This document shows positions 11,406-43,117 of a stretch of 64,000 nucleotides of DNA, in pieces. A program made the position numbers and the translations under genes. A model generated the notes under the pieces. That model saw nothing but the letters and a program-made list of their open reading frames with translations. It had not been told where the DNA came from and did no database searches. The stretch's first letter is position 1. Each line of letters starts with the position of its first letter. Source of the DNA: Acanthochromis polyacanthus (taxonomy: Eukaryota; Chordata; Actinopteri; Pomacentridae); assembly GCF_021347895.1 (NCBI RefSeq), contig NC_067125.1:4730268-4794267 (forward strand), written 5' to 3'.

Positions 11406-12255
11406 ATTATTGTAAATTAACTGTTTGTCACAGCCAAATCAATCAAGGCTCAGTAGTTGTGTTGAAGACTAGAGAATTTTTAGTTTTTTTACAGCATCTC
11501 ACTGAATCCCTCAGTTTGTTTCTGGCAGATTTTTAAATAAGACTTGTTGAATGCATTTTTTGTTTGTTTCTTTTGTAAGCTTAGATTTAGTGACAAAACT
11601 TCCATCACACACCAGAAAGTTGAAAATCCAACTATTTCTTAAATCTTTATAGCTCCTAATCTGATGTAAGGTGAGATTTTGGTTATTTTAATTATTTTCT
11701 GCATTATTTTAAAAGAAAAATGCCTTTCATTGCCAGGTTTTGAGGTTCAAAGGGTTAAAAACTGTCCAGAAAGTTTTGGTAATCAGGATGATTTTATTCA
11801 GGAATTAATCCATGTTTGGTTTTCTAGAGATTTTTTGTGGCAGCAAGACAGTTTGTGTGTTTGTTTTTGGTAATAAATGAACCTGAGAGCAACAGAGATG
11901 TGTTTTTGTAGTTTCTGGACAACAATGGAGCTCTACAGTAAAGAGGAGTAAGATATGAGGGTTTATACACACATAGTACTTATATTTGTAGTGTCGAACT
12001 GTATTTATACTTTTTTTTAGTTCTGGTTTTTTAAATTCTCTTGGCACCCTCCTAGGCAGATGTGAGATTTTTCGTGCATATAGCAGCTCCTGGATAGCCT
12101 GAATTACCCCAAAGGGAATAAATAAAATTCTATTTACGTGTCTGAAAATCTATAAAAGGAAAACGGTTAAAAGAAGGAAGAGTTGCAGTCAAGATGTGAA
12201 GCAGGGAATCTCCGAGGTTCAAACTTCAAAGACGCAAATTATAAAGGGTGTGGTC
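11405..12255. other. Unremarkable non-coding DNA
   Basis: No supportable gene, RNA or repeat. Confidence 0.4.
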
Positions 12256-12256
<1 letters not shown>

Positions 12257-12329
<73 letters not shown>

Positions 12330-12330
12330 T
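12257..12330. repeat. (TG)n microsatellite, about 36 units
   Basis: Uninterrupted TG dinucleotides. Confidence 0.98.
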
Positions 12331-12379
12331 GTCCTGCTCGCTGCTGTTAAATAAAATATGTTAAAATATACATTTGAAG

Positions 12380-12785
12380 CCGGGGCCTGTGGGTTCGTCT
12401 GGTCGCCATGACGACACGGCGTCGGCTCCAGGAATCCGTCTCTGAGGTGCTTCTTTGTGTTTCGTGCCTCAGACCTGTGTGTGTTTCTGTGTTTCTGGCT
12501 TTTGTTTGGTTCGTTCCTCGTCGTGTTTCTGGCAGCGACGCCTCCATCTGCCTCCTCATCTGTCTCCGCTCCTCTTTGTCTCTTCCTGTTTCTGTTTCCT
12601 GCCTCCCGTCGTCTGACTCTCGGTTTTTACCGTGTCGTTTACAGCAGCGGCTCCAGGAGCAGACGGGGGCTCTGGGGCCTCCTCGTGCCCGGAGACGGTG
12701 CTCTGTCCTGGGCTGCAGCGGGGCGGATACCTCCTGCTGGGTCTGCAAGCTCAGCTGAATGTTCCGCCTGTCTCTGCAGCATGAA
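12380..12785. other. GC-rich island of unknown role
   Basis: This block is far richer in G+C and CpG than its surroundings. It is open on both strands (176 codons minus, 116 and 111 plus), which is typical of stop-poor GC-rich DNA. An acceptor-like GTCGTTTACAG|CAGCGG occurs near 12645. The predicted peptides are low-complexity (Ser/Cys/Arg-rich) and match nothing that I recognise. It could be a CpG island with an alternative pak1 leader exon, or a repeat fragment. Confidence 0.3.
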
Positions 12786-13115
12786 ATACTGAACCTGCAA
12801 AATGAGATGCAGATGAAGTGTTGCCCCTGAAAATTAAAGAAAAATGAAGCATTGCACCTAAAAATGAAATGTTGCACCTGAAAAATTAAATGTTGCTACT
12901 GAAAAATGAGATAACAATGAAATACTGCCCCTAAAAATGAGATAAAAGTGAAATATTGCCAATGAAAATTAGTTAAATGTGAAATATTGCACCTAAAAAT
13001 AAGATAGAAATGAAATATTGCAGCTGTGTGATGAGATCAAGTGAAATATTGCAATTTAAAATTGAATAAAAATTAAACAATGCACCTTGAAATGAGATAA
13101 AAGTGAAATATTAAT
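12785..13115. repeat. Second GAAATATTGCACCTG array
   Basis: Same unit as at 5640-6345 (for example GAAATGTTGCACCTGAAAAA), about 12 degenerate copies. Confidence 0.75.
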
Positions 13116-13279
13116 GTAGAAAGTTAGCATAGCACTTCAGAGACTTTTCAGGACCAGATAAGGCAAAATAGATTTTTAAAAAAGTCAACGGACTGACCTT
13201 TAAAGGGTTAAAATCCAGACACTGTATGAATGTGTTTAGAATCAGGACTGATGTTGGTGAAACAATACGTTTTGGACAA

Positions 13280-14025
13280 AAGAAGATTGAAATTGTAAGT
13301 AATAATTTTACAAGTTGTCATTTTGGACAGTTTTGAGTCTATTAGGTCTCATTTAGAGTTTGTTTTTTGGGCAAATTTTGAGCCATTTTGGAATTTTTTT
13401 GTTATTTGATCAACAACTTTTTAGACATTTTGGACAAATATTGAGTCAATTTACTCAATTTTAAGTATATCTGGACAAATTTTGAGTCATTCTGAACAGT
13501 TCTGAGTCTTTTAGGACATTTTTTGAGTATTTTTTTGTCTTTTTTTTTGTCAAATTTTGAGGCACTTTCGATTATTTGGCATTATGAAACGGTTTTGAGA
13601 CGCTGTGGACATATATTGTGTCATTTTGCACAATTTTTCGAGACATCCTGAACAGTTTTGAGTCAATTTGGACACAATTTTAGTTGTTTTGGGAAAATCT
13701 TGAGTTTTTTTGTCATTTGGTCAACAGCTTTGAGAAATTTTGGACAAATTTTGAGTCCTTCTGAACAGTTTTGAGTCTATTTGGGTCTATTAGGACACTT
13801 TTTGTTGCTTTGGGCAGGTTTTTGAGAACATTTAAAAATAATTTTGGAATAGTTTTAAGCCCTTTTTGGACAAATATTGAATCATTTTGCTCAAATTCTG
13901 AATCATCCTGACCAGATTTGAGTCTATCTGGACAAGTTTTGACTAATTATGGGCATTTTAACATTATTTTAGAATAATTTTGAAACAAATTGCACAAATA
14001 TTGAGTCATTTTGTCCAAATTGTGA
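13280..14025. repeat. GAGTCATTTTGGACA satellite, block 1
   Basis: Degenerate units of about 20-25 bp alternate TTTTGAGTCATTTTGGACAA with CATCCTGAACAGTTTTGAGT. Related blocks lie at 14440-14933, 15545-15590, 16520-16990, 18237-18282 and 18858-19900. All of them may be one array spread and broken by insertions in the same large intron. Confidence 0.8.
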
Positions 14026-14439
14026 GTCTCACATGTTGCATTCAAGACAAAATAAGGAAACCAATGTGCAAAGCAGCATCCAGCATAACGTACAATGTGT
14101 GTGTGTGTCAGAGGACTAATGCATGCATGGAGGGTTCAGTGTGTGAATCTTCTTCCAGTAAATGCAGAGGCTCGTATGGATTTTCCAGGCAGTGCTGACT
14201 CTTGATGTCAGCTTTATCTTAAAGGTGGAGTGACTCCCTGTATGAGGAAACACTCAGTGTCTGCTGGATGTTTATTTGAAACAGTTCAATGCAGTAAAAC
14301 AGAGAGAAAACGAGAGAGAGAGACAGAAGACAACGGAGACGGAGGTTTTATTCGTACCAAGGTTTTATTCATATAAAGGTTTTATATGGTTAATATCAGC
14401 CTTTAGAATTAAACTTTAACTGATTGATTCTACACTTTG

Positions 14440-14933
14440 AAGCTGCTTTAGTCATTTTTTAAATTTATTTAATTAATTAATGGACGTTTTAAAGTACATT
14501 CAAAATAGTTTTGTGACATTCTGAACAAATAAATGTTTTTAGTCTATTTAATCAAGTTTTGAATTGTTTTGTGCAGATTTCGTGCCATTTTGGATTCAGT
14601 CATTTTGCAAAAGATTTGAGACATTTTGAACAGTTTTGAGTCTGTTTGGACAGAGTTTCAGCTGTTTTGAGTCATTTTAGACACAAACGTCAGTTTTTTT
14701 CAACAGTTTTGAGACATTCTGGACAAATATTCATTCATTTTGCACATATTTTGAGTCATTCTGAGCAATTTTAGTCTATGTGGACAGATTTTGAATTTGA
14801 TTTGGGCAAATTTTGAGTCATTTTGGACATTTTCTGTCAATAATTTTGCGAATATTGAGTCATTTTACACTAATTTTGAGTCCTTCTGAACTGTTTTGAG
14901 TGTATTTGGACAAAGATTTTGTTGTTTTGGGGT
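14440..14933. repeat. GAGTCATTTTGGACA satellite, block 2
   Basis: Same degenerate unit; it ends at the border of the MITE at 14934 and resumes after it (GAGTAATTTTGAACG). Confidence 0.75.
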
Positions 14934-15544
14934 GGGGCTGGACCTGAATATCCCGAATATCCGAATATTCGTTCGCTACGGCGGTATCCGGATATTAATT
15001 TTGGTATCCGAATATTCGCGCCCACCCCCTGTCGGACGTTACTGGGCATAAAGAATATGCGGCGTTACTGTCTTCCCTCTTCCATCGGCCCAAATTGGCT
15101 CATATCGGCTCATCTCGTCCTGTGATCACATAAACATACACATATGTCTATGTGATCACCCCCTCCTCCCGCCAGACGAAAATATTCGGAGCTCGTCTCT
15201 TTGCCTTCGGCCCACTTCGGCTCATCCCGTCGTGTTCGGCTCATCTCAGTTCATCCATTCGTGTTTCTTACCACCACCTGAATGGCCGGGTTGCTGCCCA
15301 CTCTGATGTCACGCTTCACTTCGTTGCAAAAACACAAGACAAGATGCTGAAGACCTTCGCTGTTTGGGAATTCTTCAGTTTAACTGAAGACAAAACGAAG
15401 GCAAAATTTGCACCCGGGAGACCAGACGAACGGATCCGAGTATTCGTGCCGTCGGACGTTACAGGGCGGAACGAATATCCGGATATTCGTCTTTAATAGA
15501 GCCTGAATATTCGGAGGCCAGAAACCACTATTTGGGCCAGCCCA
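14934..15544. mobile_element. GAATATTC-rich MITE
   Basis: It is inserted in the satellite. The termini are imperfect inverted repeats (TGGGGCTGGACC left, GGGCCAGCCCA right). The subterminal zones are dense in CGAATATTCG and GGATATCCG-like palindromes, which may be transposase-binding repeats. A truncated copy of the left end lies in opposite orientation at 57992-58094. The superfamily is uncertain; hAT-like is a guess. The 114-residue open frame inside has no recognisable domain. Confidence 0.7.
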
Positions 15545-15589
15545 AGTTTCGAGTAATTTTGAACGTTTTTTTTTCATTTTGGACCAGTT

Positions 15590-16054
15590 TTAGACATGCA
15601 TCGTCTCGTATTGTATTGTTTAATGCTTCGTCCTGTCATGTAAATTACTTTTCTATGTTCTGTTGGTGATGGAACAGAAGCAGCTTCAGAGTTCAGTTCT
15701 TTGGGACTCTTTGGGGTAAAATGATTCTGACAGAGTTTCTGTTTGTCACAAGTCTGGAAAGTCCTCTGGAACTGTGATTGTCATCGACTGGTGACTTCTC
15801 TGTGTGAAGCAGCAGACAGTGTGTGGGTTTGTTTTACTAACAGGACTTTGCTGAAACTGACATCAGGGTTTGAAATGTGAGACATCTGGTGTGTGTGTGT
15901 GTGTGTGTGTGTGGGGTGGTTTCAGGTGTGAGTCAGTGTTTGTGTGTAATGAGTGTGTGTCACTTCCTTCTAAACAGCCATTGTTTGTGTGTCTGGTGGC
16001 TGTAAATATACACTAGCTCTTTGTGTGTGTGTGTGTGTGTGTGTCTAACAGTTC

Positions 16055-16113
<59 letters not shown>

Positions 16114-16520
16114 TTTATACTCAGCAGACACAATGAACTGTTGTGTGTTGAAGGATGGTTTTAAGTTTTGGTTTATTTTTTACACTTTCACAGTCTTTAC
16201 ATGGGACATTTTTATTTTTTTATTGTTTGTTTTTCTCTCCTGCACGTTTTTGCTCATTTATTTGTATTTCCAGTGGTGGGAACTTCACTCTTTCTTCTCT
16301 AACAACCTCAGGATTAATGAAGAATTTCTATTGTGTTCTAAAACACTGAAACCTCTCATGAAAACCACAACTTTGGATTGTGTAGTGTGTTTAATTCCTC
16401 TGTTGAGCTAAAAATGATCAGTTTGTTGCTCCACAGATAACTATTGGTTTCATGATCTGTACATTATTTGGTCATTTTTCCAGAAAACAGCCCCTAACTG
16501 CTATAATACTGATGATTAAC
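15590..16520. other. Non-coding DNA with GT arrays
   Basis: It contains (GT)n at about 15890-15913, 16021-16043 and 16057-16112. The open frames following the last array are low-complexity extensions of it. Nothing else is supportable. Confidence 0.6.
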
Positions 16521-16990
16521 TTCTTTTGGACATTTAAAGATTTAATTTTTCACACAAGCATGGAGTCATCCTGAACAGTTTTGAGTCATTTTTGACCTTT
16601 CTTTTGTCATTTTTTCAACAGTTTTGACAAACGTTGGACTAATATGGAGTCATTTCTCTCTGATTTTGAGTCTGTTTGGACAAAGTTTTAGTCAGTTTGC
16701 TCCAGTTTTTGACCAACTGTGGACATTTTTAAATACTTTTGGAATAGTTGTGAGACATTTTGAACAAGTTTTGAGTCATTCTAAACAGTTTTGTGTCTAT
16801 TTGGAGTCATTTTGAGTTATTTTACACTTTATTTATCATTTTGTCGACTTGTTGGACAAATAGTGGGTCATTTTGTACGAGTTTGGAGTCATCCTGAACA
16901 GTCTGAGTCTACACAAGTTTTTAGTTGTTTTGAGTAATTATGGACATCTTTAAAAACATTTTGGAATAATTTTGAGAATAATTCCAGATT
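16520..16990. repeat. GAGTCATTTTGGACA satellite, block 3
   Basis: Same unit family as the neighbouring blocks, heavily decayed. Confidence 0.75.
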
Positions 16991-17139
16991 TTCTGCTATA
17001 AAACTACAGTCATAGAATTATTTTCTAAAAATATCGTGATTTGTGATGGAATTAAACTTTTTCTTTTGACCCTCCAGCATCTGTGTGTGTGTGTGTTTGT
17101 TGTGTGTGTGTGTGTGAGATTTCCTGGTGTGACTCACCT

Positions 17140-17319
17140 TGTGACATCACACGCTGAGCCCTGATTGGTCGAACGGCTCCACAGCTCCAGCCTCAGTCTG
17201 TTTTCTGGACTTTTAACTGTCAGTAGATCTGAGTTTTCACTCAGAGGGATTCTTTTGTTGTTGTTGTTTGTTTGTGGATCAGTTTTAAGCTGTAAACATG
17301 TTTGTCTGCGTCTGCTGAG
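17140..17319 (+). promoter_or_regulatory. Candidate alternative promoter and leader exon
   Basis: TGACATCACACG (CRE-like) and CCTGATTGGTCG (an inverted CCAAT box with good NF-Y flanks) at about 17140-17170 precede a GC-balanced stretch. That stretch ends in GTCTGCTGAG|GTAAGATT, a strong donor at 17320. There is no acceptor in front of it, as expected for a first exon. A short upstream ORF (ATGTTTGTCTGCGTCTGCTGA) lies just before the donor. The next downstream acceptor of pak1 would be at 21316. Inferred from signals only. Confidence 0.4.
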
Positions 17320-18236
17320 GTAAGATTTACCCGCTGCTGACAGTTTTACTCGTTTAGGACGGAAACTTTGGGGTAGTTTTGAAACTGAATGTGTGAGATT
17401 ATGTTAAATATCTGAAGAATTAGTCAAGAAAAACTTTATTTCTGCATTTTTTGTTGACTATTTGAAGTTTTTCTGCATGGAAAGCCTGTCAGACAGACTT
17501 TTAATCTGTAGAAACACGAATAAATGCATAAAATATTGAAACTATTGAGACAAAATATGAGATAGACTCAACTTAACTTCAGCTCAGAAAGTTGATGTTT
17601 CGCTGTTTTTTAGCCTCCTGCTCTTTATACTAATTATACAGTATTTTAGGTCTTATTTTTCTGCTCCTAAAATAGCAGAAAATGACCGTTTTAAACGTGT
17701 ATCTGTTTTATTTAAGGTTTCTCAGTCTGAAAAATGCCACATTAGTTTGAAAATGTTCACGTTTGGTGAGAAAAAGTTTCATCAGTGACGCTGGAAACGG
17801 AGAACGTTCACCTTTTTAAACTGGTGATTTGTCTGATTAATGGTTTTATTCTGACTACACATGGATGAGTTCTGGTTCTGCTGTTGTCCTGAGAAATTCT
17901 TTTTCCAGTGATTTACACGTAAAATCATTAATTTGTGTCATTAACACATCGGTATAAAGTTTCCTGCGGCTCTTTAGGATCAGATTATCTCTTGGTTTCT
18001 TTAAATCTGATGAAATGTGCTGCTGATGGTGTGTTGCATTATAATATAGAATAGAATAGATCTTTATTGTCACCGTTACAGAAAACAATGAAAATCGGTT
18101 CAGTACTCTCTGAATAGCAGCACTGAGAATAAACTTTATAACACACCTAAAACAATATATCCAACATAAGAGCAAATGGAAAAACGGTTCATGGTTAGAG
18201 ACCTGCTCTACACATGACTACTGCACTGACTGGGTA
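17320..18236. other. Unremarkable intronic DNA
   Basis: No gene, repeat array or RNA that I can support. Confidence 0.4.
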
Positions 18237-18282
18237 GGACTGAGTCATTTTGGACAGTTTTGGTCTATGTGAGCAGATTTTC

Positions 18283-18857
18283 TAGCCTAGCCGTGCTAGA
18301 CCCATGTTTCTGAAGGCACAAGGGTCTAGGGCCGCTCGACAGGGAGGGAGGCGGGCTAAAAGGTTGTCTATCAAATCACTCTGCAGCAATTGGGTAGGTA
18401 TACAACCAATCAGCGCAACGAATAGGCTGACGTAGTTCCTAGAGCACCGGCGGATTGTGGCTAAGTCCCATTAGCTTCCCAACCAGCGGAGCCAACTGGT
18501 ATATTAAGGATTTACCATATCCCGTCGGCATAAGTCCAAATACGTCTTTCTTCTCAATGAAACACTTCAATGCCGTCCTTTGTTTATCTTTCAAGTTGAA
18601 TTTTAGCTTCAAATCTTTAAGGGCTGTGGCCAAAGCCGAGTCGAAAGATAACTGTTTATTGTGCGCCGGTTGTTTCTGTCAGAATTGCCGCCCCTCTGTC
18701 GTCACTTCGTTACGCCCGCCTTCTGACTCTACACTTCATGGTGATTGGTCCGGCCAGTTTTAGGAGAATCCAGCCTCGAGCCTTATGGAGGGTAACTAGA
18801 CCCACCCTGGCAGAGAATTAAATTCGTTGCCGTGGGTTGTCTAGCGCGGCTAGGCTA
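18283..18857 (-). mobile_element. 575-bp TIR transposon carrying a helicase fragment
   Basis: Termini are inverted: TAGCCTAGCCGTGCTAGAC left, GTCTAGCGCGGCTAGGCTA right. A perfect 9-bp target duplication CAGATTTTC lies at 18274-18282 and 18858-18866, and the flanks rejoin into a normal unit of the local satellite. On the minus strand it holds an open frame with RecQ-like helicase motifs (separate entry). It is too small to be autonomous. It is most likely an internal-deletion derivative of a larger element that encoded a superfamily 2 helicase. Confidence 0.85.
18439..18633 (-). pseudogene. RecQ-like helicase N-terminal fragment in a transposon
   Basis: The 64 codons contain FNLKDKQRTAL, resembling the RecQ motif 0, then KKDVFGLMPTGYGKSLIYQL, a Walker A (motif I) region with PTGYGKS. 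Full superfamily 2 helicases need several hundred residues with motifs Ia to VI (DEXH box, SAT and so on); here the frame stops after HNPPVL. Open reading seems to continue upstream of the ATG (SFDSALATALKD), so the original start was probably elsewhere. It is read as the first exon of a helicase gene left in a deleted transposon. No function is expected. Confidence 0.75.
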
Positions 18858-18866
18858 CAGATTTTC

Positions 18867-19900
18867 AGTTGTTTTGGGTGAATTTTGAGCCATTTTGGAC
18901 ATTTTTTTGTCATTTGGTCCAAAGATTTGAGTCATTTTGGACATCTTCCATTGTTTTGTCAACAGTTTTGAGACATTCTGGACAAATGTTGAGTCATTTT
19001 GGACAAGTTTTGAGTCACTCTGAACAGCTTTGGTCTATGTTGACAGATTTTGAGTTTGTTTTTGAGCAAAATTCTAATTATTTTGGACGTCTGTGCAGGT
19101 TCTAATTCATCCAGGTCATGGTCACAGAGGTGAAACGTCTTCACGGAACTTTCTTAAAGTCCAGTGGATTGATTTAAACAACTTTGGATAATTATTTTGG
19201 ACATTTTCTGTCATTTTGTCAAAAGATTTGAGTCATTTTGGACAAGTTATGAGTCACTCTGAACAGTTTTGGTCTATGTCGACAGATTTTGAGTTTGTTT
19301 TTGAGCAAAATTCTAATTATTTTGGACATTTTCTGTCATTTTGTACATATTTTGATTCATCCTGATCTGTTTTTGAGTCTATTTGGACAAACTTTAGTTG
19401 TTTGTGCAGGTTTTTGAGTAATTGTGAACATTTTAAATGTAACTTTGAAATAGTTTTGGGACATTTTGGACAAATATGAAATCATCTTACACAAGTATTG
19501 AGTCGTCCTGAACAGTTTTGGTTTATGTGGCCAGATTTTGAGGTTGTTTTGGGGCTAATTTCGAGTTTTGAGTCTTTTCAGACGAGTATTAAGCTGTTTT
19601 GGGCATGTTTTTGAGTAATTGTGGACATTTTAAAGATAATTTCAGAATAGTTTTTAGACTGTTAGGACAAATATTGAGTCATTTTGAACATTTTTTGTTA
19701 TTTGGGCAACAGTTTGAGACATTTTGGACGAACATTGAATCATCCTGAACAGTTTTGAGTCTGTTTGCATCGGTTCTTAGTTGCTTTGGGAGAGTTTTTC
19801 AGTAATTGTAGGCATCTTTAAAAACATTTTGGAATAATTTTGAGACAGTTTGCACAGGTTTGAGTCTATTTGGACAAATTTAGAGCTGTTTTAGATCTGA
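18867..19900. repeat. GAGTCATTTTGGACA satellite, block 4
   Basis: The longest block. It includes a local duplication of GGTCTATGTCGACAGATTTT and GAGCAAAATTCTAATTATTT units (about 19020-19330). Confidence 0.8.
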
Positions 19901-20055
19901 TTAGCATAATTTAATATAATATAAAACTGAATCTCTTATATTTCTCTGTGTTTTATTCGGTCCAGTTGTGACCCAGATACTCAGGTTAAACTCTGTGATT
20001 CTGAGGATTTTGTTGTTTTAGTTTGAAGGAGTCACCAAAAAACGTCATTAAAACA

Positions 20056-20098
<43 letters not shown>

Positions 20099-20545
20099 CT
20101 CATGGTTTAGTCATCGTTGTGTTTGTAGATCAAACAAACCACTCAGTGAGTAAATGGAAACCTTCCTTTCTTTCTCCTCTTAAACAGACTTTACTCTGTA
20201 GAAACTCTGATAAAATGCATTTTTAGGATTTTCCTTCAGGATTTATAAAGTCTTAACATTGTCTTGTCCTTAATAGATTCAAAATAAACACAGCAGAGAA
20301 TCTACTGTTCAGAGCACACATATCAAAGTTCTCTTCACTAAGATCATGGCTATTAGTAATTATAAATATAAATATTAATCAGTAATTAAACGCTGATTTA
20401 TGGTTTAAAATAATTCTGCTTTCTGTTCTTTATCTGAAGGTTTTGGGTTTTCTCTGTTAGCGATAGAAAATTATTTACAAAATAATCTAAAACAGCTGCT
20501 TTAATGTTGTTTTTGGGAAATTTTTGGGTGAATGCTCAGCTGTGA
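19900..20545. other. Intronic DNA with an (AC)n array
   Basis: (AC)n at about 20056-20095. The rest is unique AT-rich sequence without exon signals. Confidence 0.5.
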
Positions 20546-21306
20546 TTGGTTGTTTTTTTAAACATTCCTGCTCTCTAATTGGCTGTTTCTCATCTTCGTG
20601 CTCTCTCATTGGTTGTTTCTCATCTTCCTGCTCTCGAGTTGGTTGTTTCTCATCTTCGTGCTCTCTCATTGGTTGTTTCTCATCTTCGTGCTCTCTCATT
20701 GGTTGTTTCTCATCTTCCTGCTCTCTAGTTGGTTGTTTCTCATCTTCGTGCTCTCTCATTGGTTGTTTCTCATCTTCGTGCTCTCTCATTGGTTGTTTCT
20801 CATCTTCCTGCTCTCTAGTTGGTTGTTTCTCATCTTCCTGCTCTCTCATTGGTTGTTTCTCATCTTCGTGCTCTCTCATTGGTTGTTTCTCATCTTCCTG
20901 CTCTCTAGTTGGTTGTTTCTCATCTTCGTGCTCTCTCATTGGTTGTTTCTCATCTTCCTGCTCTCTCATTGGTTGTTTCTCATCTTCGTGCTCTCTCATT
21001 GGTTGTTTCTCATCTTCCTGCTCTCTCATTGGTTGTTTCTCATCTTCGTGCTCTCTCATTGGTTGTTTCTCATCTTCCTGCTCTCTAGTTGGTTGTTTCT
21101 CATCTTCCTGCTCTCTAGTTGGTTGCTTCTCATCTTCCTGCTCTCTGATTGGTCGTTTCTCAGCCTCCTGCTCTCTGATTGGTCGTGTCTCACCCTCCTG
21201 CTCTCTCATTGGTCGTGTCTCACCCTCCTGTTCTCTGATTGGTCATGTCTCACCTTCCTGCTCTCTGATTGGTCGTGTCTCACCCTCCTGCTCTCTGATT
21301 GGTCGT
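20545..21306. repeat. 30-bp minisatellite with inverted CCAAT boxes
   Basis: There are 25 units at exactly 30-bp spacing, plus one lead-in unit. The consensus is CATTGGTTGTTTCTCATC followed by TTCCTGCTCTCT. Twenty boxes read ATTGG, the reverse of CCAAT, and six read GTTGG. The last units have CTCTGATTGGTCG, matching the NF-Y consensus. The first GTTGG units (20640, 20730, 20820, 20910) are 90 bp apart, so a three-unit higher-order repeat spread the array. It ends 10 bp before the acceptor of the first pak1 coding exon, and its C/T-rich last unit serves as the pyrimidine tract. Both strands are open because 30 is a multiple of three. Confidence 0.95.
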
Positions 21307-21342
21307 CTCCTGCAGGAGCGTCCGGCTGCAACCTATCTGAAG

Positions 21343-42667
<21,325 letters not shown>

Positions 42668-42848
42668 CAGACCTTCAGACCTTCAGACCTTCAGACCTTC
42701 AGACCTTCCTCCTCCTCCTCCTCTTTCCTCCATCTGTCCTTCAGTTCTTCTTCTTGTGTTTTGTAACTCGCTGCGATGCCTCTTTTACCCCCCTGACCTC
42801 TGACCTTATTGCCCCACCTGAAGGACAGTTTTCCTCCTGAAGCTTCTT

Positions 42849-42944
42849 CTTTGATTCTCCACCAGACAGGAAGTCACTCATCCCGACTTCCTGTCCGGTG
42901 GAGAATCGAAGTCTCTTTGGCAGACAGGAAGTCAGGATGAGTGA
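42849..42944 (+). promoter_or_regulatory. Competing hairpins in the 3' UTR
   Basis: 42849-42875 pairs with 42885-42911 (27 bp, two mismatches, 9-nt loop). 42874-42895 also pairs with 42923-42944 (22 bp, one mismatch). Both stems use the central GACTTCCTGTC, so only one can form at a time. Confidence 0.85.
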
Positions 42945-43079
42945 CGTCATCGGTTGATCTGTGATCCAGTGATGTCATCGCTGACATCAAACAACCCAGT
43001 GTTTGTGTGTGTGTGTGTGTGGGGGGGGTCTCACCAGAGCCCAAAGACTCATGGGAGTGTGAGTTTTTTTATTTTTAAA

Positions 43080-43117
43080 TCAATGTTGGTTTGTTTTTGT
43101 AAACAAACCAACATTGA
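43080..43117 (+). promoter_or_regulatory. Perfect 17-bp hairpin in the 3' UTR
   Basis: TCAATGTTGGTTTGTTT pairs without mismatch to AAACAAACCAACATTGA across a TTGT loop. Confidence 0.9.

Noticed and set aside
12347..12877. 176-codon minus-strand frame as a gene
   Set aside because: No domain is recognised, it overlaps equally long + strand frames, and its start region lies in the GAAATATTGCACC array.
15152..15496. 114-codon frame inside the GAATATTC element as a transposase
   Set aside because: Too short, low-complexity and without a catalytic DDE/DDD pattern.
18455..18763. 102-codon + strand frame at the helicase element
   Set aside because: Antisense shadow of the RecQ-like frame, which carries the recognisable Walker A motif on the minus strand.
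20487..21209. 240-codon minus-strand frame with [10 protein letters not shown] repeats
   Set aside because: It is the antisense reading of the 30-bp minisatellite; open only because the unit has a multiple-of-three length. No splice or promoter signals on that strand.
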